Source: an uncultured Clostridia bacterium
GTDB taxonomy: Bacteria; Bacillota; Clostridia; TANB77; CAG-465
Length of the DNA: 64,000 bases
Direction: 5' to 3'
NCBI GenBank assembly: GCA_934130325.1
Contig: CAKOYA010000004.1
Location: 1-64,000 of the forward strand
Part shown: one piece after another, positions 20,264 through 28,284 of the stretch
How the letters are laid out: each line of letters starts with the position of its first letter
How positions within the stretch are numbered: position 1 is the first letter of the stretch
Translations under genes and position numbers: made by a program
Notes under the pieces: generated by a model
What the model was told of the DNA's origin: nothing
The model's input: only the letters and a program-made list of their open reading frames with translations
The model's database searches: none

Positions 20264-20299
20264 CATAGGCTATACTAAAGAAAGAAGGTATAGCCTATG
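20264..20299 (+). promoter_or_regulatory. 12-bp perfect hairpin enclosing the rhodanese start codon
   Basis: CATAGGCTATAC (20264-20275) and GTATAGCCTATG (20288-20299) are exact inverses around a 12-base loop. The last three bases of the 3' arm are the ATG of the next gene, and the AGAAGG ribosome site spans loop and stem. It can hide the start codon in RNA. Extended by A-T and G-T pairs it could also act as the ATPase terminator, though the T run is short. Confidence 0.7.
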
Positions 20300-20704
20300 T
20301 TTAATAGTATAAGAAATATATTATTTGGAAATATAAATGGAAAAAGTAAATTTAGAAATTCTAGGTATCAAGCAAGATGTATATATAACTTAGTATCATT
20401 TGAGCAAGCAAAGAATATGATAGAAAGTGGGAATATTAATTTAATAGATGTAAGAACAGAAAATGAATTTGAATTTATGCATATAAAAAATGCGAAAAAT
20501 ATTCCTGTAGATCAGATAAGTCAAAGGATAAATGAAATAGATAACCAAAATGACATTATGGTATATTGTGCAAGTGGATCAAGAAGTAAGAATGCAATAC
20601 AAGTTTTAAATAATTTAGGGTATAATAATATATATATATGGGAGTATGGTGCACTGGCTACATTTCCATATAGAGAGCTTATAGAATATGGTTCTAAAAA
20701 ATAG
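20297..20704 (+). CDS. Rhodanese-like sulfurtransferase
   Basis: The protein has 135 residues. A single rhodanese domain (about 32-130) contains LIDVRTENEF and the active-site loop CASGSRS with Cys91, which would carry the persulfide. There is a short basic N-terminal extension and no signal peptide. It lies 14 bases upstream of a thioredoxin gene, which fits thiol or persulfide handling. Its start codon is in a hairpin stem. Confidence 0.85.
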   Translation: MFNSIRNILFGNINGKSKFRNSRYQARCIYNLVSFEQAKNMIESGNINLIDVRTENEFEFMHIKNAKNIPVDQISQRINEIDNQNDIMVYCASGSRSKNAIQVLNNLGYNNIYIWEYGALATFPYRELIEYGSKK

Positions 20705-20718
20705 GTTAGGAGGTAATA

Positions 20719-21039
20719 ATGTTAAAAAATTTAAATGATGATGTATATGAAGAAGAAATAAAAAAAGTACAAGGTGTATGTTTAGTTGATTTCTATGCAA
20801 ATTGGTGTGGTCCTTGTATGAAATTATCACCTATTTTAGAAGAAATTGCTAATAGTAGAAGTAATAATTACAATGTATTAAAGGTAGATGTAGATAGTAA
20901 TCCTAAAATAGCTGATAAGTTAAATATCGATACTATTCCAACGATTTGTTTATATAAAAAGGGGAAGTTAATTGAGAAAAAAATTGGATATATGGATAAA
21001 GAAGAAATAATTGAATTAGTTGAAAAATATAGTGATTAA
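20719..21039 (+). CDS. Thioredoxin
   Basis: The protein has 106 residues with the WCGPC redox site (Cys30, Cys33), the cis-proline loop (DTIPT) and the KVDVDSNP strand. It reduces disulfides in the cytoplasm. AGGAGG precedes the ATG. Being paired with the rhodanese suggests it reduces the sulfurtransferase persulfide. Confidence 0.92.
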   Translation: MLKNLNDDVYEEEIKKVQGVCLVDFYANWCGPCMKLSPILEEIANSRSNNYNVLKVDVDSNPKIADKLNIDTIPTICLYKKGKLIEKKIGYMDKEEIIELVEKYSD

Positions 21040-21056
21040 TTAGTACTTTTTAATGT

Positions 21057-21095
21057 TGTAATAAAAATGTAACTAAAAAGTAATAAAAATGTAGT
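21057..21095 (+). promoter_or_regulatory. Two tandem WalR-like boxes, 22 bp apart
   Basis: TGTAAT-AAAAA-TGTAAC (21057-21073) matches the WalR/YycF consensus TGTWAH-N5-TGTWAH exactly. A second imperfect copy AGTAAT-AAAAA-TGTAGT (21079-21095) starts 22 bases later, two helix turns, and abuts the -35 box. Confidence 0.6.
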
Positions 21096-21123
21096 TGAAT
21101 ATCACATGGATTTTGAGTATAAT
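21095..21123 (+). promoter_or_regulatory. Promoter of the short FW-motif gene
   Basis: TTGAAT (21095-21100), 17 bases, TATAAT (21118-21123), directly behind the two WalR-like boxes. Confidence 0.8.
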
Positions 21124-21160
21124 ACTTACGTAAGGTTATATAAACAAAAGAGGTGTGATT

Positions 21161-21427
21161 ATGGAGAAGAAAAGTTTTTGGAAAAATGAATGGGATTTAT
21201 TTTTAAACGATATGAGAGAGCTGGGAGAATTTTGCTTACAACCAATTGAAATAACAGTTCCATGGAAAAAGAAAGAAAATCAAATGTTAAATCCAACAAT
21301 TGAAGAAGTTGCACAAAAAGCTGATAGTCTTGAAAGTATGGGATTCTGGCAAAAACAATGGGATTTATTCAAACAAGATTTAAGTAATGCAAAGGAGTTT
21401 TTAACTCAACCAGTAACATTTAAATAG
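21161..21427 (+). CDS. Small protein with two FW-x3-W-x-LF repeats
   Basis: The protein has 88 residues and is built of two copies of a 27-residue unit. Copy 1 (residues 6-32) starts FWKNEWDLFLNDM, copy 2 (62-88) starts FWQKQWDLFKQDL, and both end in Q-P with a beta-like tail (LQPIEIT, TQPVTFK). A polar linker joins them. There is no signal peptide or membrane segment; the units look like short amphipathic helices with exposed aromatics. No family is recognised. The next gene begins with a third copy. The ATG at 21161 has AGAGGTG 6 bases upstream; the leader text AACAAAAGAGGTGT is identical before both genes. Confidence 0.75.
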   Translation: MEKKSFWKNEWDLFLNDMRELGEFCLQPIEITVPWKKKENQMLNPTIEEVAQKADSLESMGFWQKQWDLFKQDLSNAKEFLTQPVTFK

Positions 21428-21433
21428 TATTTA

Positions 21434-21459
21434 AAATAACCACTGTGTGGTTATTTTTT
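21434..21459 (+). terminator. Terminator after the short FW-motif gene
   Basis: AAATAACCAC/GTGGTTATTT, 10 bp with a TGT loop, running into a T run. Confidence 0.85.
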
Positions 21460-21540
21460 AAATTATATAAAAAATATTATGTATAATGAAATGCTTTTAT
21501 AATAGAAAACAACTTTAAAAATACCTAAAAAGATTAAAAA

Positions 21541-21557
21541 TGTAACAAAAGTGAAAT
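21541..21557 (+). promoter_or_regulatory. Imperfect WalR-like box before the long FW-motif gene
   Basis: TGTAAC-AAAAG-TGAAAT: the first half fits TGTWAH, the second has mismatches. It starts 38 bases before the -35 box, the same distance as the first box of the preceding gene. Confidence 0.35.
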
Positions 21558-21578
21558 ATAAATAAAACATTATTGTTA

Positions 21579-21607
21579 TTGCTTTTTAATTACTGATTAT
21601 GTATAAT
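21579..21607 (+). promoter_or_regulatory. Promoter of the long FW-motif gene
   Basis: TTGCTT (21579-21584), 17 bases, TATAAT (21602-21607), leader about 40 bases. Confidence 0.8.
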
Positions 21608-21653
21608 ATTGATAAATAATATAGTGTTATTTGGAACAAAAGAGGTGTAATAT

Positions 21654-22547
21654 ATGTTTGATTTTTGGAAGAATGAATGGAAATTATTTTTAGATGATTT
21701 AAGTTCACTAAAAAATGGAGTATTAAAAATATTTGGAGTGAAGAAAGATTATTTAATGTTAGGTGCTTCAAATAATGAGCAATCAGCATTAGAGGGAATG
21801 GAGCAAGCTACAGCAGAATTAGCTTCACAAGAAGGTATGCAAGAACAAGTATTAGCTGCATATGAACCTGATGCAGTAGATCATAAAGTTACTGCTTATT
21901 TTGGAGAAAATATTGAAGAATTAAGACAAAATTACAGTGGAGATAAAACTCAGCATGAAGTATTAAGAGATTATGCACAGTTTTTTAAACCATATTCTGA
22001 ATCACAAGAAATGTGTAATAGTGCTTTTAGAAAGTATTATGATAGACACGCTCTAAAATTTGCTACTGAAGAATTACCTGTAGAACAAGCTAGAATCGTG
22101 CAAAATAATGTTGATTTATTTATAAAAGGACAAGAAGTTTTTGGAGAGAATGGTCAATTTATTGATTCTAGAGTAGATACTTTATTTGATAAAATAGGTA
22201 TGGAAAAGGTAAATAAGATAGTAGATATTTTACATGATAATGCAGATCAAAATGTTAATGTAAAAGGTGAGAGATTATTTGCTGAAGTTATAACTCATAT
22301 GGTTGATAATGGCATAAAATTTGAAAAGGATACAGATGTTATGGAACCTGTTAAGTTAGTTCTTGAAGAAAAATTAAATGATGTTCATTCTAGTTTAAGA
22401 AGTCATGAAGATTGGAATGAAGAATATCAATCATTATTGTCTCAAGAAAGAAAGTATTTATATGCTTTAAATAGAATAGAACAATATGAAACTGAAAAGA
22501 GAATATCAGAATTCGAAGAAAAGCTAAATGATTTAGAAGCAATTTAA
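21654..22547 (+). CDS. FW-motif protein with long helical domain, function unknown
   Basis: The protein has 297 residues. It opens with one FW unit (residues 4-16, FWKNEWKLFLDDL), then a long, mostly helical, acidic region (about 40-297) with no membrane segment or recognised motif. The region from 60 to 200 has evenly spaced charged residues like a helical bundle, and the last 60 residues look like a coiled coil. It has its own promoter and terminator but shares the leader text and motif with the preceding gene, so the two likely act together. The FW unit could be a docking tag bound by a common partner; this is inference. Confidence 0.7.
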   Translation: MFDFWKNEWKLFLDDLSSLKNGVLKIFGVKKDYLMLGASNNEQSALEGMEQATAELASQEGMQEQVLAAYEPDAVDHKVTAYFGENIEELRQNYSGDKTQHEVLRDYAQFFKPYSESQEMCNSAFRKYYDRHALKFATEELPVEQARIVQNNVDLFIKGQEVFGENGQFIDSRVDTLFDKIGMEKVNKIVDILHDNADQNVNVKGERLFAEVITHMVDNGIKFEKDTDVMEPVKLVLEEKLNDVHSSLRSHEDWNEEYQSLLSQERKYLYALNRIEQYETEKRISEFEEKLNDLEAI

Positions 22548-22554
22548 TTATGCT

Positions 22555-22598
22555 AAAAACAAGTCTGTTACTATATATATGTAGTGGACTTGTTTTTC
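22555..22598 (+). terminator. Terminator after the long FW-motif gene
   Basis: AAAAACAAGTC/GACTTGTTTTT with an inner ACTA/TAGT pairing, ending in a T run. Confidence 0.85.
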
Positions 22599-22623
22599 AT
22601 ATATATAATATAAAATTAAAGTA

Positions 22624-22652
22624 TTGAATTTTATTTTTTTATATGGTATAAT
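22624..22652 (+). promoter_or_regulatory. Promoter of the nucleotidyltransferase gene
   Basis: TTGAAT (22624-22629), 17 bases, TATAAT (22647-22652). It may drive the group through rpoD. Confidence 0.8.
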
Positions 22653-22694
22653 GTGATAGTATTTTAACATACGTATTATAAAGGAGAGAATTAT

Positions 22695-23432
22695 ATGAAA
22701 TGTATTTTATTATGTGCAGGGTATGCAACTAGATTATTTCCATTAACACAAAATTTTCCAAAAGCATTATTAGAAGTAGGAGGAAGAGCCATACTTGATT
22801 ATACATTAGATAAAGTAAATGAGATAGATGAAATAGATGAGATATATTTAGTAACAAATGCTAAGTATACACCACATTTTGAAAAATGGGCAGAAGAAAA
22901 AAATAATGTTAAGAAAATTACTGTTTTTAATGATGGCACAACTAATAATGATGATAGATTAGGAGCAATTGGTGATATTCAATTTACAATTGATAAAGCA
23001 AATATAAATGATGATATATTAGTACTTGCAACTGATAATTTATTTGATTTTAAGTTAGTTGATTTCTATGAATTTTATAAAACAAAAAATGCGCCTTCTG
23101 TATGTGTAAGAGAAGAAAATGATATTAACCTTTTAAAAAGAGTTGGTGTTGCAAAGCTTGATGAAAATATGCAAATTATGGATTTTGAAGAAAAACCTGC
23201 AGAACCAAAAAGTAAATATGCTGTATATGCTGAATATATATATCCAAAAGAAGTTTTACCAGAAATAAAGAGATATTTAGAAGAAGGAAATTCTTGTGAT
23301 GCTCCTGGAAATCTTGTTGCATATATGTATAAAAAAATGCCAACTTATGCGTATGCTTTTAAAGGAGAATGTTACGATGTTGGTACTCATGACGCGTTAG
23401 CTCAAGTAAATGAGTTATATAGTAAAAAGTAA
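22695..23432 (+). CDS. Sugar-phosphate nucleotidyltransferase
   Basis: The protein has 245 residues. LCAGYATRLFPLT and FPKALLEV form the nucleotide-binding start of the NTP-transferase family, and ATDNLFDF and DFEEKP match later metal and sugar-binding motifs. It lacks the C-terminal beta-helix of GlmU/GlgC, so it is a minimal RmlA-like enzyme that makes an NDP-sugar from a sugar 1-phosphate. Which sugar cannot be told. AAAGGAGAG precedes the ATG. Confidence 0.85.
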   Translation: MKCILLCAGYATRLFPLTQNFPKALLEVGGRAILDYTLDKVNEIDEIDEIYLVTNAKYTPHFEKWAEEKNNVKKITVFNDGTTNNDDRLGAIGDIQFTIDKANINDDILVLATDNLFDFKLVDFYEFYKTKNAPSVCVREENDINLLKRVGVAKLDENMQIMDFEEKPAEPKSKYAVYAEYIYPKEVLPEIKRYLEEGNSCDAPGNLVAYMYKKMPTYAYAFKGECYDVGTHDALAQVNELYSKK

Positions 23433-23458
23433 ACGTATATTTAGAGTAGGTAAAAAAT

Positions 23459-24712
23459 ATGAATATAAGTAAAATTTCACGTAGTATAATTGTAGTAATA
23501 TTTGTTGTTTTAGTTCTATTTTTAAGTGTAATAGATATAATGTATATATTTAATAAGGAAAGAGATGTTGCAATTAATGCAACATCTAGCCTTGTTAAAT
23601 GTAGTTTTATATTGTTTACTATATTATTTACCTGTGTATATATGTATATAAAAGATAAATTATATAAAAAGCATGTAAAAAGGAAGTTATCTTTTATATA
23701 TAGATATATTTATATTGTTTTTATTTTATTAATGGCAGCAATTTTTTCACTAAGAAATGTATTGTCTGTATTTTCAGAAAGTAAAATGTTTTTACACATT
23801 TTATTTTTAATTTTAACAGCATTTATTATAAAAAGGATTGTATTTAACGTTTCAAAGAGTGATATGTTATCAGTTTTAACAATGTTTGCTTATGCGTTTT
23901 TTCCGAATGTTGTATTGGAAGAAAAGTTTTATGTTTCTTCATTGATATTTAATGCAAGTTTTTTAAGTTATATACTTGTATTTCAAATTATAATTGATGA
24001 ATTAAAACAAAAAGGGATAAAAACAAAGAAATATATACTACTATCATTGGTTTTAGGAATGCTTATGGTTATTGCTTCTGCAATCGGTGCAAATATTTGC
24101 ATGTTTGCATTAGTATTTTTAGTATCCATGGTTATTACATATAATTTGGATAACACACATATAAATTTTTCAAGTAAATTTATGTCCTCATTGACTCAGC
24201 AAAAGAGGGAAGAATTATACAAAATAGAAAGAATTAATATAAATAAACTATTAGTTGTTATTATGATATCAATGTTAGTGTTATTAGCTGGTAATTTAGT
24301 CTTAAAGTGTGTTATTAAGGATGTTGAAATATCTAATAGTTTGGGAATAATTAATTTTTTTGAAGAAGATGTTGAAAATGTTAATAAATTTCAAAATATA
24401 AATCAAATTATTGAACAATTTTTAACTGTATCTAAGAAATTTGTATGTAGTGCCCCAATGTTTTATATTGTAATATTTGCATATATAGTATTTATGGAAA
24501 TATTAGCTTTTTGTTTGCATAGAAGATATGATACAAAATCTACTGTAATGAAATTAATTTTTGTAGTAATGTTTGTTGGTATTAGTATATTTGGTTTAAA
24601 TATATGTTATTTTGAACCTTTACTTATTACATTATTGATGCTTATAGCTGTTGTGAATACATCAAATATATATTTAAATAGAGAAGAAAGAATAAAATTA
24701 TTAGTAGCTTAA
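23459..24712 (+). CDS. Multi-pass membrane protein of unknown function
   Basis: The protein has 417 residues with about ten hydrophobic segments, grouped as four N-terminal, three central, and three C-terminal. The layout recalls polytopic envelope proteins, but there is no catalytic motif I recognise. It lies between the nucleotidyltransferase and dnaG with short gaps, so it is probably co-transcribed. Confidence 0.65.
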   Translation: MNISKISRSIIVVIFVVLVLFLSVIDIMYIFNKERDVAINATSSLVKCSFILFTILFTCVYMYIKDKLYKKHVKRKLSFIYRYIYIVFILLMAAIFSLRNVLSVFSESKMFLHILFLILTAFIIKRIVFNVSKSDMLSVLTMFAYAFFPNVVLEEKFYVSSLIFNASFLSYILVFQIIIDELKQKGIKTKKYILLSLVLGMLMVIASAIGANICMFALVFLVSMVITYNLDNTHINFSSKFMSSLTQQKREELYKIERININKLLVVIMISMLVLLAGNLVLKCVIKDVEISNSLGIINFFEEDVENVNKFQNINQIIEQFLTVSKKFVCSAPMFYIVIFAYIVFMEILAFCLHRRYDTKSTVMKLIFVVMFVGISIFGLNICYFEPLLITLLMLIAVVNTSNIYLNREERIKLLVA

Positions 24713-24730
24713 AAAGGGAAGGTGAATATT

Positions 24731-26539
24731 TTGGCGTATTATTCAGAAGATTTAATTGAAGAAGTAATATCACAAAATGATATTGTTGAGGTTATATCTG
24801 AATATGTAGCTTTAAAGAAAAGTGGCAGAAATTTTATGGGATTGTGCCCTTTTCATCGTGAAAAAACACCTTCTTTTTGTGTATCTATGGACAAGCAAAT
24901 ATATAAATGTTTTGGATGTTCAGAAGGCGGAAATGTGATTTCATTTATTATGAAATTAGAAAATCTAGATTTTTGGGATAGTGTAGAGTTTTTAGCTGAA
25001 AGAGCACATATAAATTTAGAAAGATATGAAGTAAAAAGTAAATTTTTAAATAATAAAGCGCAAGAAGAAAAGAAGAGTTTAAAAGATACTTTGTTTAACA
25101 TTAATAAGGAAGTTGGAAAGTATTATTTTAATAATTTAATAGAAGAGTTAAAATCTCCTTCAAGTAGGGTAAAAGATTATGTTGAAAAAAGGAAATTTAG
25201 TATAGATATAATTAAAAAATTCGGAATAGGATATGCAACAGGTAATGTCCCATTGTATGACCATTTAATAAAATTAGGTTTTTCAAAGCAGGATATTCTT
25301 AAGTCTGGTATAATAATGCAAAATGAAAAGGGAAAAATATATGATAGATTTTTCAATAGGCTAATGTTCCCTATATTTGATGTAAGAGATAGAATAATTG
25401 CTTTTGGTGGTAGAGTTCTTGATAATAGTTTACCTAAATACGTCAATTCACCTGAAAATGATATATATATAAAAGGTAAAAATTTATATTGCTTGAATTT
25501 TGCTAAAAGAGAAAAATTAGAAAATATAATTATTGTTGAAGGATATATGGATGCTATAGCATTGCAAAAGTCTGGATTTACTAATGCTGTTGCATCACTT
25601 GGTACAGCATTAACTGAGAATCAGGCTAGACTTATAAAAAAATATACTGATAATGTTATAATTGGGTATGATCAAGATGGTGCAGGCCAAGAAGCAACTT
25701 TAAGAGGACTTGACATTCTTGTTTCTAAAGGTTTGAAGGTCAAAGTTCTTGTATTAGACAAGTCTGATGTTAAAGATCCTGATGAATATATAAATAAGTA
25801 TGGTAAAGAAAGATTTAGTAAGTGTATAGAAAATAGTATTTCTCTTGTAGAATTTAAGGTGGCTAAGTTAGAGAAGAATTTAAAAGAAAATGATATAGAT
25901 TCTAAAATCTCTTTCTTAACCAATGTGGCAAGTATTTTAGCAAATATTGAGAATACTATTGAAAGAGAGGTATACATAGATAAAATAGCTAAAAAATATA
26001 ATATGGGAGCGTCATCGATTTTAAATGAAGTTGAAAAGAGAATAAAAAAAGTTGATGGTAGTCAAGTAATAATAGATATGCAGAGTCTAAATAGAAAAAT
26101 GCAGTTAATAACAAATATTAGGAAACGTCAGGAACAATACATAATAGCTTTGATACTTACAAAAGATAAAAAAATACAAAATGAAATTTTTGACAATGTA
26201 AAATTAGAAGATATAAATGATGAAAATGTTAAGAGTGTTTATGATTTTATTATAAATCTTAAAAATGAGTATGATATAAATAAAATAGACATTTTATCAA
26301 AAGTAAAAGATGAAGAATTAATGAAAGAATTAACAGAAATTATGTATTTAGATATGTTAAATGTTGATAAAAATAAATTGTTAAATGACGTATTAAAAAA
26401 TAAAATTACGGAAAAACTATATCTAAGAAGAGATGAAATAATTAAAAGACTTGATGAGAATATATCAAAAGATGAACAGGATATTTTGAAACTTGAATTA
26501 AATCAAATTATATTAGAATTATCAAAATTAAAAAAATAA
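24731..26539 (+). CDS. dnaG: DNA primase
   Basis: The protein has 602 residues. The CHC2-type zinc site (Cys39, His42, Cys60, Cys63) is followed by the core with the Toprim motif IIVEGYMDAIAL, then GYDQDGAGQEA with acidic metal ligands, and a C-terminal DnaB-binding region. It makes the RNA primers for replication. I chose the TTG at 24731, giving Met-Ala-Tyr-Tyr-Ser-Glu-Asp, because GGTGA lies 5 bases upstream; the GTG at 24722 would overlap that site. It precedes rpoD, the usual arrangement. Confidence 0.93.
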   Translation: MAYYSEDLIEEVISQNDIVEVISEYVALKKSGRNFMGLCPFHREKTPSFCVSMDKQIYKCFGCSEGGNVISFIMKLENLDFWDSVEFLAERAHINLERYEVKSKFLNNKAQEEKKSLKDTLFNINKEVGKYYFNNLIEELKSPSSRVKDYVEKRKFSIDIIKKFGIGYATGNVPLYDHLIKLGFSKQDILKSGIIMQNEKGKIYDRFFNRLMFPIFDVRDRIIAFGGRVLDNSLPKYVNSPENDIYIKGKNLYCLNFAKREKLENIIIVEGYMDAIALQKSGFTNAVASLGTALTENQARLIKKYTDNVIIGYDQDGAGQEATLRGLDILVSKGLKVKVLVLDKSDVKDPDEYINKYGKERFSKCIENSISLVEFKVAKLEKNLKENDIDSKISFLTNVASILANIENTIEREVYIDKIAKKYNMGASSILNEVEKRIKKVDGSQVIIDMQSLNRKMQLITNIRKRQEQYIIALILTKDKKIQNEIFDNVKLEDINDENVKSVYDFIINLKNEYDINKIDILSKVKDEELMKELTEIMYLDMLNVDKNKLLNDVLKNKITEKLYLRRDEIIKRLDENISKDEQDILKLELNQIILELSKLKK

Positions 26540-26561
26540 ATTTATGTAAAGGAGTTTTCAA

Positions 26562-27854
26562 ATGGATAATAAATCAAAATCTGTAAAAGAAGTAAAAAAA
26601 GATGATAAAAAATTTACTGAAGAACAAAGAAAAAAAGTTAAAGAATTTGTAAAGAAAGCAATTGATAATAATAGCGTTACATATAAAGAAATGGCTGATT
26701 TTGTTGAAAGCCAAAATTTTAGTCCAGAGCAAACATCAAAAATTTATGATGAACTTTCAAAGGCAAATTTAAATATAATATTAGATTCTGAAAAGGAAAA
26801 AAATAAAAAAGAAAATTTGGATTTATTAGCCGGATTTCCACAGGAAGTTGAAGATGGTAAATTAAATGAAGCTGATGTGGATGTAGATAAAATTCCAAAT
26901 GAAGATGTAACTACTATGGCTGAACTTGATATTGAGCCAAATTTAGAAGACATTACTGAAATTGAAAAAGACATTTTACTAGATGATATGAAAGATATGA
27001 GTTTTGTTGAAAATATTAATGTTGATGATCCGGTAAAAATGTTCTTAAAAGAAATAGGTAAAATTCCACTTTTAACATATGAACAAGAAAATGAACTTGC
27101 TGAAAGAATGGTAAATGGTGATGCTGAAGCTAAAAAACAATTAATTGAATCAAATTTGAGACTTGTAGTAAGTATTGCTAAAAAATATATTGGTAGAGGA
27201 ATGCACTTTCTTGATTTGATACAAGAGGGAAATTTAGGATTAATAAAAGCAGTAGATAAATTTGATCAATCCAAAGGATATAAATTTAGTACATATGCAA
27301 CTTGGTGGATAAGACAAGCAATTACAAGAGCTATTGCAGACCAAGCTAGAACTATAAGAATACCTGTTCATATGGTTGAAACTATTAATAAGTTAATAAG
27401 AACTTCAAGACATTTGTTGCAAACTTTAGGTAGAGAACCTACTCCAGAAGAAATAGCTGCAGAGTTGGAGATGCCTGTAGAAAAAGTAAGAGAGGTATTA
27501 AAAGTTGCACAAGAACCTATTTCGCTAGAAACTCCAGTTGGTGAGGAAGAAGAAAGTAATCTTGGAAACTTTATACCAGATGATGATGCGCCATCTCCTT
27601 CTGAGCAGGCAGCCGATGTTCTTTTGAGGGAACATATAGAAGAGGTAATGTCTACTCTTACTCCAAGGGAGGCAAAAGTTCTTAAGTTGAGGTTTGGTCT
27701 ACAAGATGGAAGAATGAGAACACTAGAAGAAGTGGGACGTGAATTTATGGTAACTCGTGAAAGAATTAGACAAATAGAAGCAAAAGCATTAAGAAAATTA
27801 AGACATCCAAGTAGAAGCAAGAGATTAAAAGATTTTATGAATTCTGATGGATAG
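26562..27854 (+). CDS. rpoD: Primary RNA polymerase sigma factor (sigma-70 / SigA)
   Basis: The protein has 430 residues. After an acidic N-terminal region come [17 protein letters not shown] (region 1.2), [33 protein letters not shown] (2.3-2.4), region 3 and the region-4 helix-turn-helix [20 protein letters not shown]. This is the housekeeping sigma factor and fits the TTGACA/TATAAT promoters in this window. AAAGGAG precedes the ATG. Confidence 0.95.
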   Translation: MDNKSKSVKEVKKDDKKFTEEQRKKVKEFVKKAIDNNSVTYKEMADFVESQNFSPEQTSKIYDELSKANLNIILDSEKEKNKKENLDLLAGFPQEVEDGKLNEADVDVDKIPNEDVTTMAELDIEPNLEDITEIEKDILLDDMKDMSFVENINVDDPVKMFLKEIGKIPLLTYEQENELAERMVNGDAEAKKQLIESNLRLVVSIAKKYIGRGMHFLDLIQEGNLGLIKAVDKFDQSKGYKFSTYATWWIRQAITRAIADQARTIRIPVHMVETINKLIRTSRHLLQTLGREPTPEEIAAELEMPVEKVREVLKVAQEPISLETPVGEEEESNLGNFIPDDDAPSPSEQAADVLLREHIEEVMSTLTPREAKVLKLRFGLQDGRMRTLEEVGREFMVTRERIRQIEAKALRKLRHPSRSKRLKDFMNSDG

Positions 27855-27860
27855 TTAATA

Positions 27861-27899
27861 AAAAATTGAAATGATTTTAATCATTTCAATTTTTTTATT
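27861..27899 (+). terminator. Terminator after rpoD
   Basis: AAATTGAAATGAT/ATCATTTCAATTT with a short loop and a T run. The T run touches the -35 box of the arsR promoter. Confidence 0.88.
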
Positions 27900-27951
27900 G
27901 ACAAATTATATTTAATATGCTAATATATGAACATGTGAACAATTATTCATG
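27898..27951 (+). promoter_or_regulatory. arsR-cadA promoter with ArsR/SmtB-type operator
   Basis: TTGACA (27898-27903), 17 bases, TAATAT (27921-27926). Right after the -10 are TGAACA repeats (27928, 27936) and a TGAACAATTATTCA palindrome (27936-27949), the form of an ArsR/SmtB-family operator. It would be autorepressed by the next gene product and released by metal. Confidence 0.7.
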
Positions 27952-27978
27952 TATTTTGAAAGGAGGCATATAATAATT

Positions 27979-28284
27979 ATGAATATTCCTACAGAAGAAA
28001 CTATTATAGAATTAGCTGATACTTTTAAGGTATTTTCAGATAGTTCAAGAATTAAAATATTGTATAGCATAATGGAAAATAGTTTATGTGTGTGTGATAT
28101 AGCAGAGAAGATATCAATGACTCATTCTGCAGTTTCCCACCAGTTAAAGATATTAAAACAAGCTAGACTTGTAAAATCTGAAAAGAAAGGTAAAGAAGTA
28201 TATTATTCTTTAGACGATGAGCATATTGAAAAAATATTAAGTGTAGTAGAACAGCATATAGAGGAGGAAAAATATGGAAAATAA
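27979..28284 (+). CDS. ArsR/SmtB-family metal-responsive repressor (CadC/CzrA-like)
   Basis: The protein has 101 residues with a winged-helix domain; the recognition helix lies in THSAVSHQLKILKQARLV. SLCVCDIAE keeps the two-cysteine motif of the metal-binding alpha-3 site in CadC and ArsR. It would repress the adjacent metal-pump gene until cadmium, zinc or lead binds. I chose the ATG at 27979; AGGAGG lies 12 bases upstream. Its last codons overlap the pump start by 11 bases. Confidence 0.87.
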   Translation: MNIPTEETIIELADTFKVFSDSSRIKILYSIMENSLCVCDIAEKISMTHSAVSHQLKILKQARLVKSEKKGKEVYYSLDDEHIEKILSVVEQHIEEEKYGK

